DNA of 42,638 nt from JAUUSJ01 sp051880475 (lineage in GTDB: Bacteria; Bacillota; Clostridia; Lachnospirales; Lachnospiraceae). Position 1 is the first letter of the stretch; the number at the start of each line of letters is the position of its first letter. Location: positions 1 through 42,638 of the forward strand of contig JBJEOA010000043.1 in NCBI GenBank assembly GCA_051880475.1, read 5' to 3'. The translations under genes were made by a program, and so were the position numbers. Under the pieces are notes generated by a model. It had not been told where the DNA came from and made no database searches. It was given only the letters and a program-made list of their open reading frames with translations. Shown here piece after piece: positions 1 through 8,876 of the stretch.

Positions 1-75
1 GAGCTTGGTATTAGCACTACAACTCTCTGGAGAAAGATAAAAAAATATGGCATCTCGGTCAGCTACTTAAAATAA
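1..75 (+). CDS. C-terminal end of a Fis-type HTH regulator (partial)
   Basis: Only the last 24 codons and a TAA stop are in the window. They read as a Fis-family helix-turn-helix (ELGISTTTLWRKIKKYGI), the DNA-binding end typical of sigma-54-dependent enhancer-binding activators, including the PrpR-like activators of Clostridia. The gene runs convergently towards the glucarate operon that ends at 350 and is closed by the terminator at 101-141. It may regulate that operon, but this is inference: no clear -24/-12 (TGGCAC/TTGC) promoter was seen upstream of the permease gene. The central AAA+ domain and sensor domain lie outside the window. Confidence 0.75.
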   Translation, partial: ELGISTTTLWRKIKKYGISVSYLK

Positions 76-100
76 AGTACTTATTTTTAAATAAAGTATA

Positions 101-141
101 AAAAAAGATATTGAAAGCGAAAGCTTCTCAATATCTTTTTT
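101..141 (+). terminator. Rho-independent terminator of the Fis-type regulator
   Basis: The stem pairs GATATTGA with TCAATATC and continues inward through AGC/GCT around a GAAA loop. It is followed by a run of six T and preceded by a run of A, so it could also act on minus-strand transcripts of the glucarate operon. Confidence 0.85.
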
Positions 142-243
142 ATATGGCAGTTATTTGTATTTCATTTATGATAAGACCTGTGAAGACAGGTATATCTATT
201 TATATATTTATTGTTTAGGGGATTTCATTATGATATTTTTGTT

Positions 244-302
244 GTATACTCCCCCTCCTTAAAATATAAAGTGGCAGTTTCTATTTTAAAGAGGGCGTAT
301 AC
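244..302. repeat. Imperfect 59-bp inverted repeat between convergent genes
   Basis: GTATAC at 244-249 and 297-302 closes a long imperfect palindrome whose arms also pair CCCTC/GAGGG and TTAAAATA/TATTTTAA around a short centre (TGGCAG). It lies 48 bp past the garR stop. No T-run follows on either strand, so it is not a canonical terminator. It may be a 3' stabiliser or protein-binding site. The rest of 142-349 shows nothing recognisable. Confidence 0.5.
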
Positions 303-349
303 TATTATAATATATGGTAGGTAAGTATTTATTAATTTGATGCTAATTA

Positions 350-1234
350 TTATTTCTCTAATGAGATATTAGCAATTTTCTCATAATATTTTGCTAAAGC
401 ACTGTGGTCATCTTTCTCATTTCCATCAGCCTTTAAAGCCTGCATCATTTCCATAACCTGTCCTGTTAAAGGAGCATAGGAATTTACTGCGTGAGATGCA
501 TTTAACGCATTTGTCAAGTCTTTAATGTGTAATTCAATACGGAATCCTGGTTTGAAGTTATGGTCTAACATCATAGGAGCTTTTGCTTCCATAACTGTAG
601 AGCCAGCAAGACCGCCTCTAATTGCCTGGAAAACTAACTCAGGGTCAGAACCAGCTTTTTTAGCCAATGTAAGAGCCTCTGCTAAAACAGCAATATTAAC
701 AGCAACAATCATCTGGTTTGCAAGTTTTGCAACGTTTCCAGAACCAAGTTCGCCAACATATACTACAGAACCAGCCATCTGCATTAATAAATCATAATAT
801 TTATCAAATGTCTCTTTCTTTCCGCCAACCATTACAGATAATGTTCCATCAATAGCTTTTGGCTCTCCACCACTTACAGGTGCGTCCATTAACTCAATTC
901 CTCTTTCTGCAAGCTCAGCGCCGATTTTCTTAGACTCTACTGGGTCAATAGAACTCATATCGATAACAACTGTTCCCTCTTTTGCCCCGTCAGCGATACC
1001 GTCTTTTCCAAGACAAGCTGCACGTACATGTGGAGAATTTGGAACCATAGTGATAATAACATCACATTCTTTTGCAACTTCTGCACCACTTTTTGCTCCC
1101 TTTGCACCCATTGCAACTAACTCTGCTATAGATGACTCATGAAAATCAAATACAACTACTTCGTTTCCTGCTTTTACAAGGTTCTTACTCATAGGTTTTC
1201 CCATGATTCCTAATCCAATAAATCCTACTTTCAT
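350..1234 (-). CDS. garR: Tartronate semialdehyde reductase (2-hydroxy-3-oxopropionate reductase)
   Basis: NAD(P)H-dependent reduction of tartronate semialdehyde to D-glycerate, the last step of glucarate/galactarate breakdown in the cytosol. It has 294 residues, the same length as E. coli GarR. The N-terminus carries the Rossmann motif GFIGLGIMGKPMSKNL. The substrate motif DAPVSGGEPKAIDGTLSVMV is at about residues 117-136, and the catalytic-lysine segment GSGNVAKLANQ follows at about 164. All are diagnostic of the beta-hydroxyacid dehydrogenase family. It is the distal gene of a minus-strand operon with gudD, a DapA-family protein and a GntP permease. A 277-bp hairpin-rich spacer separates it from gudD. 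GlxR (glyoxylate route) is the close alternative, but gudD next door favours GarR. Confidence 0.93.
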   Translation of the reverse strand: MKVGFIGLGIMGKPMSKNLVKAGNEVVVFDFHESSIAELVAMGAKGAKSGAEVAKECDVIITMVPNSPHVRAACLGKDGIADGAKEGTVVIDMSSIDPVESKKIGAELAERGIELMDAPVSGGEPKAIDGTLSVMVGGKKETFDKYYDLLMQMAGSVVYVGELGSGNVAKLANQMIVAVNIAVLAEALTLAKKAGSDPELVFQAIRGGLAGSTVMEAKAPMMLDHNFKPGFRIELHIKDLTNALNASHAVNSYAPLTGQVMEMMQALKADGNEKDDHSALAKYYEKIANISLEK

Positions 1235-1511
1235 TTTATCATATCCTTTCTTTTATAAACATGCCTGCTTGTCAGGCATTACTATAGCTGAAAATCCAAA
1301 CGATTGCTCTACGCTCCCGCTTTTATGGACTTTCATATTAATTAGTTACTCAAAATTTATTTCCTTTTCTTCCTATCGCTGTGAAAAATGTCTTCACAGC
1401 CATATAATTTATTTGGAGTATCTCCCGAAGGAAAAACCTCCGGGGATTTCCTCCATTTTTAGATAGGGATTCACTACTAAGCGACGTTCTTAGAACATCG
1501 AATGTAGATGA
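1235..1511 (-). other. Hairpin-rich spacer between gudD and garR
   Basis: This 277-bp spacer holds three inverted repeats. ATGCCTG/CAGGCAT (1261-1279) sits in the garR leader about 25 nt before its start. GCTGTGAA/TTCACAGC (1378-1400) is a perfect 8-bp stem. CCCGAAGG/CCTCCGGG (1424-1444, one mismatch) lies about 65 nt after the gudD stop. None is followed by a T-run on the minus strand. They could be mRNA-processing or stability elements that set different levels of gudD and garR, or the first could be an operator. Confidence 0.45.
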
Positions 1512-2549
1512 TTAGCGTACTAAACAAGGTTTCTTAGGGTCAAATTTCCATCCTGGAATGAGATACTGCATACCGATAGAATCATCTCTTCCACCTAAGC
1601 AGTTATCTAAGTAAAGCTGATGAGCTTTCTTCACCTGCTCCATATCTACCTCAATTCCTAAACCTGGTTTCTTAGGTACTTCTACACATCCATCCACAAT
1701 CTGTAATGGCTCTTTTGTCAATCTCTCAAGACCTTCTTGCCAAATCCAGTGTGTATCAAGTGCATTGTACTCTCCTGGAACTGCTGCTCCAACCTGTGTA
1801 AACATTGCTAATGAAATATCAAAGTGGTTGTTGGAGTGAGAGCCCCATGTATATCCAAAATCATGACACATCTGAGCAACACGAACGGAACCGCTCATTG
1901 TCCAAAAATGTGGGTCTGCTAATATAATATCGACTGCCTGAGACTCTAGGGAATGTCCTACCTGTCTCCAGTCTGTAGCAATCATATTTGTAGCTGTTGG
2001 GAATCCTGTACGTCTTCTAAACTCACTCATAACTTCACGTCCAGAGTAAACACCCTCTGCTCCACATGGATCTTCACAGTAAGTTAAAATTCCTTCCATT
2101 CCTTTTACATACTCAACAGCTTCCTCTAATAACCATCCGCCGTTAGGGTCTAAGTCAATTCTTGCCTCTGGGAAAGCTTTCTTTAACTCTCGGATTACAT
2201 CCATCTCTTCATTTCCTGGAAGAACGCCACCCTTTAATTTAAAATCAACAAATCCGTATTTTTCCTTTGTTGCCTTTGCAAATGCAACAATCTTATCTGC
2301 TGTTAAAGCTTCCTCATGGCGGATACGATACCATTCACAGTCAGAATCTTCCTCTGAGTCATATGGTAAATCTGTTTTCTTTCTATCTCCTACAAAGAAT
2401 AAGTATCCAAGCATACGAACCTTATCTCTTTGCTGTCCATCTCCAAGCAACTCACATACTGGAACACCAAGTTGTTTTCCAAGTAAGTCAAGGCAAGGAG
2501 CCTCAATTGCTGTAATTACATGAACTCCTGTACGAAGGTCAAATGTCTG
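1512..2549 (-). CDS. gudD: Glucarate dehydratase, N-terminus lost in assembly gap
   Basis: Enolase-superfamily enzyme that dehydrates D-glucarate to 5-dehydro-4-deoxy-D-glucarate. The visible 345 codons begin with QTFDLRTGVHVITAIEAP at the gap edge. This corresponds to about residue 102 of the 446-residue E. coli enzyme, so about 100 N-terminal residues fall in the N run. Visible active-site elements are the KxK motif in DFKLKGGVL, the metal-ligand segments LDPNGGW and YCEDPCGAEG, TATNMIATDWRQ, and the catalytic histidine in WGSHSNNHFDIS. The C-terminus (GMQYLIPGWKFD...) is complete. A TTG at 2450 is internal, not the start. The reading frame is intact throughout the visible part. Confidence 0.95.
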   Translation of the reverse strand, partial: QTFDLRTGVHVITAIEAPCLDLLGKQLGVPVCELLGDGQQRDKVRMLGYLFFVGDRKKTDLPYDSEEDSDCEWYRIRHEEALTADKIVAFAKATKEKYGFVDFKLKGGVLPGNEEMDVIRELKKAFPEARIDLDPNGGWLLEEAVEYVKGMEGILTYCEDPCGAEGVYSGREVMSEFRRRTGFPTATNMIATDWRQVGHSLESQAVDIILADPHFWTMSGSVRVAQMCHDFGYTWGSHSNNHFDISLAMFTQVGAAVPGEYNALDTHWIWQEGLERLTKEPLQIVDGCVEVPKKPGLGIEVDMEQVKKAHQLYLDNCLGGRDDSIGMQYLIPGWKFDPKKPCLVR

Positions 2550-2649
2550 NNNNNNNNNNNNNNNNNNNNNNNNNNNNNNNNNNNNNNNNNNNNNNNNNNN
2601 NNNNNNNNNNNNNNNNNNNNNNNNNNNNNNNNNNNNNNNNNNNNNNNNN
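2550..2649. other. Assembly gap (100 N)
   Basis: Exactly 100 N, a conventional placeholder. The missing DNA must encode about 100 residues of gudD plus the gudD-aldolase spacer, so the true gap is probably over 300 bp. Confidence 0.95.
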
Positions 2650-2652
2650 CTT

Positions 2653-3552
2653 CTAAAGCAATCCAGCCTTTGTCATCTCATCTTTTATTTTGTCGAGAAC
2701 TGGTCCCTCTGGAGTTGGCAAGTTTGGTGTATAAGGAAGTCCAATATTTCTTCCTCTTAAATTTGCCATATCTTTTGCTGCGACTGGAAAACTTGCTCCG
2801 TCCATTGATAGACGAACAGGATTTAATTTAAACTGTGCTTCCAAAGAACCTTCAATATCTCCTTCTACATATTTATTGTAAATATCTGTAATTAACTCTG
2901 GCATAAAGTTTCCAGCTGTACATACACCGCCAACTGCACCGTGACACATAGAAGCAAATAAAAGTGTGTCTTTTCCACCAAATACTTTAAATCCAATATC
3001 TCTTGTTCTGCGAATAAACTCAGCTGTCTGTGTCATATCACCGCTTGTATCTTTCATACCTACGATATTATCTACTTCACGAGCCAATCTCTCCACTAAA
3101 TTTGCAGACATTGTATATCCCACACGACCTGGATTATTATAAAGAAGCACTGGAGTTTCTGGAACTGCATCTGCAATTGTCTTAAAATGCTTAAATAATT
3201 CTGTCTCTGTTGGTTTTAAAAACATAGGCTGAAGTACGGAAATACCTGTTGCCCCATTTTGAGCTGCCATCTTTGCAAGACGTACACATTTCTTTGTACT
3301 GATAGCTCCAATTCCAAAGTATACAGGAACTCTGCCTGCTGCTTGGTCAATCATAATCTTTAAGCCACGCTCCATCTCGTCTTCTTCAATAACGTAAAAC
3401 TCTCCGTTACTTCCAAAAGCAAGAATACCAAGGATGCCGCCTTCGATTACATAATCAACCTGCTCTCTTAAAGCTTTCTCATCAATCAACTCATTCTCGT
3501 CGATTGGTGTAATAATAGGAACAATTACACCCTTTAAAAAATCAGTATTCAT
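2653..3552 (-). CDS. DapA-family aldolase/dehydratase of the glucarate operon
   Basis: A 299-residue class I (Schiff-base) lyase of the DHDPS/N-acetylneuraminate lyase family. The substrate-carboxylate motif GSNGEF is at about residue 47. The catalytic tyrosine lies in LLYNNPGR at about 137, and the Schiff-base lysine in GMKDTSGD at about 165. The operon contains gudD, which makes 5-dehydro-4-deoxyglucarate, and garR, which uses tartronate semialdehyde, but no HpcH-type garL is visible. The simplest reading is that this protein cleaves 5-dehydro-4-deoxyglucarate to pyruvate and tartronate semialdehyde. The alternative, a KdgD-type dehydratase giving 2-oxoglutarate semialdehyde, would leave garR without a substrate. 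It lacks the YQRDN-type tyrosine motif I associate with KdgD. The ribosome-binding region before the ATG is AAGAGGAGAC-like. Confidence 0.8.
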   Translation of the reverse strand: MNTDFLKGVIVPIITPIDENELIDEKALREQVDYVIEGGILGILAFGSNGEFYVIEEDEMERGLKIMIDQAAGRVPVYFGIGAISTKKCVRLAKMAAQNGATGISVLQPMFLKPTETELFKHFKTIADAVPETPVLLYNNPGRVGYTMSANLVERLAREVDNIVGMKDTSGDMTQTAEFIRRTRDIGFKVFGGKDTLLFASMCHGAVGGVCTAGNFMPELITDIYNKYVEGDIEGSLEAQFKLNPVRLSMDGASFPVAAKDMANLRGRNIGLPYTPNLPTPEGPVLDKIKDEMTKAGLL

Positions 3553-3643
3553 CTTAGTCTCCTCTTAACATTATATTGTTATCTCAATTATTGTTTTATT
3601 GCTACATTATTATCATTATCTTTTTCATATCATATTGGACATC

Positions 3644-4876
3644 TTAGTGCATAAACATGGATAAAATCAACAATTCTACAATACCTACACCTGCCATAAT
3701 CAAAGAGATAGCCGTCTTACAACGAATCTGATCTTTTAATTCTGTTACACCAAACATACCATTCCATACCCAGAATCCACTGTCGTTAAAGTAGGAGAAA
3801 GAAATAGCACCTACACAACAAGAGATTGCCATAAGAAGTGGGCTTACGGAAATAACACCCATCAAAGGTGCGGAAAGAGATGCCGCTGTTGTAATAGCAA
3901 CTGTTGCAGAACCAAGAGCAATACGCATTAATGCTGCAATGACAAATGGAAGTAAAATTGCTGGTAATGGTAATGCCATAACTGCTTCACCGAGTGCGTT
4001 ACCTACACCACTTACTTTGATTACATTACCTAAAGAACCACCAGCACCTGTAATTAACATGATAATACCTGTACTCTTAATAGAATCATCCATAATAGCG
4101 AGAACTTCTTTTGTATCTGCTTTTGCCATAAGACCGTAAATTGCAATCAATGTACCAATTGCAAGGGAAATAATTGGAGCTCCAAGGAAAGATAAAATAG
4201 GATTCTTAAATCCAGCCATACCTGCGATTGTATTTGCAAGAATAAGTGCTAATGGAACTAAAATTGGAGCGATGGACATTCCAAGACTTGGAAGCTTNNN
4301 NNNNNNNNNNNNNNNNNNNNNNNNNNNNNNNNNNNNNNNNNNNNNNNNNNNNNNNNNNNNNNNNNNNNNNNNNNNNNNNNNNNNNNNNNNNNNNNNNGCC
4401 ATAGCAAGTGCTAAACCAATTAAAGATTTACCTGTTACTTTAGAAATTGCTTTACATAAAGGTGCAAAAATAACAATTGCGGAGTCTGCAAATACTGGGA
4501 TAGCGATAAACCATCCTGTGATTGCTAATGCCCATTCCTCTTTTTTCTTTCCAACTGCTTTAATAAAGGAATACGCCATCTGCTCAGCGGCTCCTGATTT
4601 CTCAAGAATACCACCCATCATAACACCTAAACCGATAATAATACCGGTACTCTTTAAAGTATTACCAAAACCATCTTGAATTGCTGTTACTAAACCTGTT
4701 ACTTCAGTTCCATCTGCTAATGTTTGAGTTACTAATGGCATGCCACCAATAATGCCTGTAATACAACTTGCAACCATTAATGCAATAAATGTGTGTACTT
4801 TTGTCTTTGATACTAAGATTACCATAATAACGATACCTAATATCAAACCAATCATCATACGCGTTGATTCACTCAT
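3644..4876 (-). CDS. GntP-family sugar-acid permease (interrupted by gap)
   Basis: Inner-membrane proton symporter of the gluconate permease family, probably for glucarate or galactarate given the operon. The start at 4876 (MSESTRMMIGL) was chosen because GGAGG sits 8 nt upstream; a longer frame to 4909 lacks a site. Many hydrophobic helices are visible, with family features such as ALAITGWFIAIPVFADSAIV before the gap and ALGSATVAITTAASL plus CVGAISFSYFNDSGFW after it. Counting the N run as codons the product is 410 residues, shorter than the usual 440-450. The conserved HxxxPPxPGP segment of the family is missing and presumably lies in the gap. It is the first gene of the operon. Confidence 0.9.
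   Translation of the reverse strand: MSESTRMMIGLILGIVIMVILVSKTKVHTFIALMVASCITGIIGGMPLVTQTLADGTEVTGLVTAIQDGFGNTLKSTGIIIGLGVMMGGILEKSGAAEQMAYSFIKAVGKKKEEWALAITGWFIAIPVFADSAIVIFAPLCKAISKVTGKSLIGLALAMXXXXXXXXXXXXXXXXXXXXXXXXXXXXXXXXXXKLPSLGMSIAPILVPLALILANTIAGMAGFKNPILSFLGAPIISLAIGTLIAIYGLMAKADTKEVLAIMDDSIKSTGIIMLITGAGGSLGNVIKVSGVGNALGEAVMALPLPAILLPFVIAALMRIALGSATVAITTAASLSAPLMGVISVSPLLMAISCCVGAISFSYFNDSGFWVWNGMFGVTELKDQIRCKTAISLIMAGVGIVELLILSMFMH
4298..4397. other. Assembly gap (100 N) inside the permease gene
   Basis: Exactly 100 N. Both sides happen to be in the same reading frame, but comparison with family length suggests that more than 33 codons are missing. Confidence 0.95.
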
Positions 4877-5050
4877 AAATATCCTCCCTATACTTGAGTT
4901 CATATCCACTTCTGCCTCTGAAGTAGAAAGTTCATTTCTTCTTATGAAAGTATCATAAAATGACTTTAACTTTCATATACAATGTTGCTCTAAAGCTTTA
5001 TATCCTCTACTATAAAAGCTCTTTTATCTTTTAGTTAAATTTTTGACTTT

Positions 5051-5086
5051 CAGCGCGCTGTCTTTCACTTGACAATTAGTATTATA
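5051..5086 (-). promoter_or_regulatory. Candidate promoter -10 and operator of the glucarate operon
   Basis: On the minus strand TATAAT (5081-5086) lies about 205 nt before the permease start; the -35 is poor. About 20 nt downstream is a perfect 10-bp palindrome, CAGCGCGCTG (5051-5060), flanked by direct TGAAAG repeats. It is GC-rich in an AT-rich spacer and is a plausible repressor or activator site. Apart from this and the carB terminator, 4877-5300 is T- and A-rich with no credible gene. Confidence 0.4.
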
Positions 5087-5300
5087 CAAAGACTGAAAAA
5101 AAAAATCTATTGACGGAATACTCAACATTTTTTCATTTCTTTATTAATTTCTTCGTCTCATTCATTTTTTGTTGTTTTATTTCCATTTTAATTTCATATC
5201 ATTTCATTTTATGCGAATTGTTTTCATATATTTTTCTTTTTCTTTATAATATTTCAGTGTTTTGCAATTTTTATTTCATATTTTGTATTTTCGTTATAAT

Positions 5301-5338
5301 AAAAAAAACAAGGTCTAAGATTTTTCCTAGACCTTGTC
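5301..5338 (-). terminator. carB terminator
   Basis: Read on the minus strand: ACAAGGTCTAGG pairs with CTTAGACCTTGT around an A-rich loop, followed by eight T, 28 bp after the carB stop. Confidence 0.9.
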
Positions 5339-5365
5339 TGCCTTCTATATGATTTTAGATATCTT

Positions 5366-8300
5366 TTATTTATCTGTAATCTCAGCGTGGTACTCTTGTA
5401 AGGATTTTACTCCCTCTTTTCCCTTTGTATTTATTTCCTTAATTCCAATTGCTGTAGCCTTTGCCGCTGCGATTGTTGTCATATAAGGAACTTTTGCCTT
5501 AACGGCTGCTTTACGCAAATAACTATCGTCATATACGCTGTCTTTTCCAACTGGAGAGTTGATAATTAAATCAATCTTTCCGTTTGTAATCATATCATAA
5601 ATATTTGGACGACCTTCGTATAATTTGTTTACTCTCTTAGCTGGAACACCAGATTCATTAATCACCTGTGCTGTATGCTCTGTAGCAATAATCTTAAATC
5701 CAGCCTCATGGAACATTTTTGCTACTTCTACAGCGCCCTCTTTATCTCTTCTGTTTACAGAAATTAAAACTGTTCCCTCTGTTGGAAGCTCAACTTTTGT
5801 AGCTTCCTGAGCCTTACAAAATGCCTCTCCGTAAGAAGAGCTAAGTCCAAGAACCTCACCTGTAGAACGCATTTCTGGTCCTAAAACAGGGTCTACCTCA
5901 TGGAACATATTAAATGGGAATACAGCCTCTTTTACACCATAATTAGGAATATTTTTCTCTTTTAATTCTGGCACTGGTGAAGGACGACCTGTAAGCTCAG
6001 ATGTGATAATATCTGTAGCAATAGGAACCATACGGATATTACAAACTTTTGATACTAATGGCACAGTACGAGATGCACGAGGATTTGCCTCAAGTACATA
6101 AACTTTATCATTTTCGATTGCGTACTGCATATTCATAAGACCTTTTACATGCATCTCCTCTGCAATCTTCTTTGTGTACTCCTCAATTGTCTTTAAATGC
6201 TTCTCAGAAATATGAGCAGATGGCACAATACAAGCGGAGTCACCAGAGTGAACACCTGCAAGCTCGATATGCTCCATCACTGCTGGCACATAAGCATGTG
6301 TTCCATCACTAATAGCGTCTGCCTCACATTCCATCGCATTATTCAAAAATCTATCAATTAAGATTGGTCTATCTGGAGTTACACCTACCGCTGCCTTCAT
6401 ATAGTTTCTCATGCTCTCATCGTCATATACGACTTCCATTCCACGTCCGCCAAGTACGTAGGAAGGACGAACCATTGTAGGATATCCAATCTCATGTGCA
6501 ATTGCAAGAGCCTCATCTACTGTTGTAGCCATTCCTGACTCTGGCATAGGAATTTCTAACTTATCCATCATCTCGCGGAATAAATCTCTATCCTCTGCTA
6601 AATCAATAACGGATGGAGCTGTTCCAAGAATTTTTACACCGTTTTTCTCAAGATCTGCTGCCAAGTTAAGTGGTGTCTGACCGCCAAACTGAGCAATAAC
6701 TCCAAGTGGTTTTTCCTTCTTGTAAATGCTAAGGACATCTTCGAGTGTAAGTGGCTCAAAATATAATTTATCAGAAGTATCATAGTCTGTAGATACTGTC
6801 TCTGGGTTACAGTTTACGATAATTGTCTCAAATCCTAATTTCTTAAGTGCGAGTGCCGCATGAACACAACAGTAGTCAAACTCAATACCCTGTCCGATAC
6901 GGTTTGGACCTCCACCTAAAATCATAATCTTCTTATTGTCAGATGCAATGCTCTTATCCTCTGCATTATATGTGGAGTAATAATAAGCGCTATCTTCTGT
7001 ACCACTTACGTGTACGCCTTCCCAAGCTTCCTCTACACCAATCTCAATTCTCCTATTGCGGATATCGTCCTCTGGGATATCTAAGATTTGGCTCAAATAT
7101 TTATCAGAGAAACCATTTTTCTTTGCAGCAGTTAAAGCCTCATCGGATGGCATAACACCTTTGTTTGCAGCTAATGCTTCCTCTTCCTCTACTAACTCTT
7201 TCATCTGCTCGATGAACCATTTCTTCACACGTGTAATCTCATAGATTTCCTCGATAGAAGCTCCCTTTCTTAATGCCTCATACATGATGAAATGTCTCTC
7301 ACTAGATGGAGTAATAAGCATCTTCAATAATTCATCTTTTGTCTTTGTATTAAAGTCTTTTGCATAGCCAAGACCATAGCGTCCTGTCTCAAGACTTCTG
7401 ATAGCTTTTTGGAAAGCTTCTTTGTATGTCTTACCGATACTCATAACCTCTCCAACAGCTCTCATCTGTGTTCCAAGCTCATCGGATACACCTTTGAATT
7501 TCTCAAATGCCCAACGAGCAAACTTAATTACTACATAATCTCCATCTGGTACGTATTTATCAAGTGTTCCGTATTTTCCACAAGGGATATCCTTCAATGT
7601 AAGTCCTGTTGCAAGCATTGCAGATACTAATGCGATTGGGAAACCAGTTGCCTTAGATGCAAGTGCGGAAGAACGGGATGTTCTTGGGTTAATCTCAATA
7701 ACAACAATACGGTCACTAACTGGATCGTGTGCAAACTGTACGTTTGTTCCACCGATAACCTGTACCGACTCAACAATTTTATACGCTTGTTCCTGAAGAC
7801 GTTTTTGAACTTCCTCAGAAATCGTAAGCATTGGTGCGGAACAGAAAGAATCTCCTGTGTGAACACCTAGAGGGTCAATATTTTCAATAAAGCAGACTGT
7901 AATCATATTTCCCTCTGCATCACGAACAACTTCAAGCTCTAACTCTTCCCATCCTAAAATGGATTCCTCTACTAATACCTGTCCTACTAAACTTGCCTGA
8001 AGTCCACGTGCACAAACTGTCTTTAACTCTTCTATATTATATACAAGTCCGCCGCCAGCTCCACCCATCGTATAAGCTGGGCGAAGAACAACTGGATATC
8101 CAAGTTTATCTGCAATTTCTACTGCCTGTTCCACACTGTAGGCAACTTCACTTCTTGCCATCTCAATACCAAGTGCATTCATAGAATTTTTAAACTCAAT
8201 TCTATCCTCTCCACGCTCAATTGCATCTACCTGTACACCAATTACCTGCACATTATACTTTTCTAAAACTCCTGCATTTGCTAACTCTGCACAGAGGTTT

Positions 8301-8587
8301 AATCCTGACTGTCCACCTAAGTTTGGAAGTAAAGCGTCGGGACGTTCTTTCGCAATAATTTGCTCTAAGCGCTCTACATTTAATGGCTCAATATAAGTTA
8401 CATCTGCAGTTTCTGGATCTGTCATAATAGTAGCTGGATTAGAGTTTACCAGCACAATTTCATATCCTAATTTTCTTAAGGCTTTACAAGCTTGTGTTCC
8501 TGAATAATCAAATTCGCAGGCCTGTCCAATAATAATAGGGCCTGATCCAATGATAAGTACTTTGTGTATATCTGTTCTTTTTGGCAT
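5366..8587 (-). CDS. carB: Carbamoyl-phosphate synthase large subunit
   Basis: Makes carbamoyl phosphate from bicarbonate, ATP and glutamine-derived ammonia for pyrimidines and arginine. It is 1073 residues, identical to the E. coli length. The first half opens with KVLIIGSGPIIIGQACEFDY and the second with KIMILGGGPNRIGQGIEFDY, the two tandem synthetase units each with an ATP-grasp fold. The ATP-site segments RPAYTMGGAGGG and RPSYVLGGRGMEVV are visible. The last ~140 residues form the MGS-like allosteric domain. AAAGGAG precedes the ATG. No carA is adjacent on either side and the gene has its own terminator, so the small subunit must be elsewhere. The 232-bp leader upstream is AT-rich with a TATAAT at -10 position but no convincing -35. 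Confidence 0.98.
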   Translation of the reverse strand: MPKRTDIHKVLIIGSGPIIIGQACEFDYSGTQACKALRKLGYEIVLVNSNPATIMTDPETADVTYIEPLNVERLEQIIAKERPDALLPNLGGQSGLNLCAELANAGVLEKYNVQVIGVQVDAIERGEDRIEFKNSMNALGIEMARSEVAYSVEQAVEIADKLGYPVVLRPAYTMGGAGGGLVYNIEELKTVCARGLQASLVGQVLVEESILGWEELELEVVRDAEGNMITVCFIENIDPLGVHTGDSFCSAPMLTISEEVQKRLQEQAYKIVESVQVIGGTNVQFAHDPVSDRIVVIEINPRTSRSSALASKATGFPIALVSAMLATGLTLKDIPCGKYGTLDKYVPDGDYVVIKFARWAFEKFKGVSDELGTQMRAVGEVMSIGKTYKEAFQKAIRSLETGRYGLGYAKDFNTKTKDELLKMLITPSSERHFIMYEALRKGASIEEIYEITRVKKWFIEQMKELVEEEEALAANKGVMPSDEALTAAKKNGFSDKYLSQILDIPEDDIRNRRIEIGVEEAWEGVHVSGTEDSAYYYSTYNAEDKSIASDNKKIMILGGGPNRIGQGIEFDYCCVHAALALKKLGFETIIVNCNPETVSTDYDTSDKLYFEPLTLEDVLSIYKKEKPLGVIAQFGGQTPLNLAADLEKNGVKILGTAPSVIDLAEDRDLFREMMDKLEIPMPESGMATTVDEALAIAHEIGYPTMVRPSYVLGGRGMEVVYDDESMRNYMKAAVGVTPDRPILIDRFLNNAMECEADAISDGTHAYVPAVMEHIELAGVHSGDSACIVPSAHISEKHLKTIEEYTKKIAEEMHVKGLMNMQYAIENDKVYVLEANPRASRTVPLVSKVCNIRMVPIATDIITSELTGRPSPVPELKEKNIPNYGVKEAVFPFNMFHEVDPVLGPEMRSTGEVLGLSSSYGEAFCKAQEATKVELPTEGTVLISVNRRDKEGAVEVAKMFHEAGFKIIATEHTAQVINESGVPAKRVNKLYEGRPNIYDMITNGKIDLIINSPVGKDSVYDDSYLRKAAVKAKVPYMTTIAAAKATAIGIKEINTKGKEGVKSLQEYHAEITDK

Positions 8588-8819
8588 AACTAAAGCTCTC
8601 CTTTCTCTTCTAACCTATTATATACATTTTTTCTCAAAATGTAAGAGGGAAAATGAATTTTATTTAATTTTTTAAATTTTTGTTTTATTTTAGACGAAGA
8701 AAATAAAGCATTTTTTATTTTTTTGTAAATTTTCACTAGAATTTTTATTCAATTTTCTTCATAAAAAACCATAATTTTTTTTAGATTTTTTCTATTTTTA
8801 TAAAAAATTTTTAGGTATC

Positions 8820-8864
8820 AAAAAAGGATGCTTCGTGGATGATTTCTCACCCACAAAACACCCT
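8820..8864 (-). terminator. ddh terminator
   Basis: On the minus strand a long stem (AGGGTGTTTTGTGGGTGA with TCATCCACGAAGCATCCT, several G-T pairs) is followed by TTTTTT, 12 bp past the ddh stop. Confidence 0.85.
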
Positions 8865-8876
8865 ATGTTCTTTCTT

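Noticed and set aside
525..797. Plus-strand open frame opposite garR and similar shadow frames opposite carB, gntP, secA, lysC and hom
   Set aside because: Antisense shadows of well-supported genes without their own ribosome binding sites.
4877..5110. Sigma-54 promoter for the glucarate operon, suggested by the Fis-type regulator at the left edge
   Set aside because: No TGGCAC-N5-TTGC match was found on the minus strand; only a TATAAT -10 is visible.
5110..5352. 80-codon open frame on the plus strand
   Set aside because: Almost entirely Phe, Ile, Ser from T-rich spacer and runs into the carB terminator; no site.
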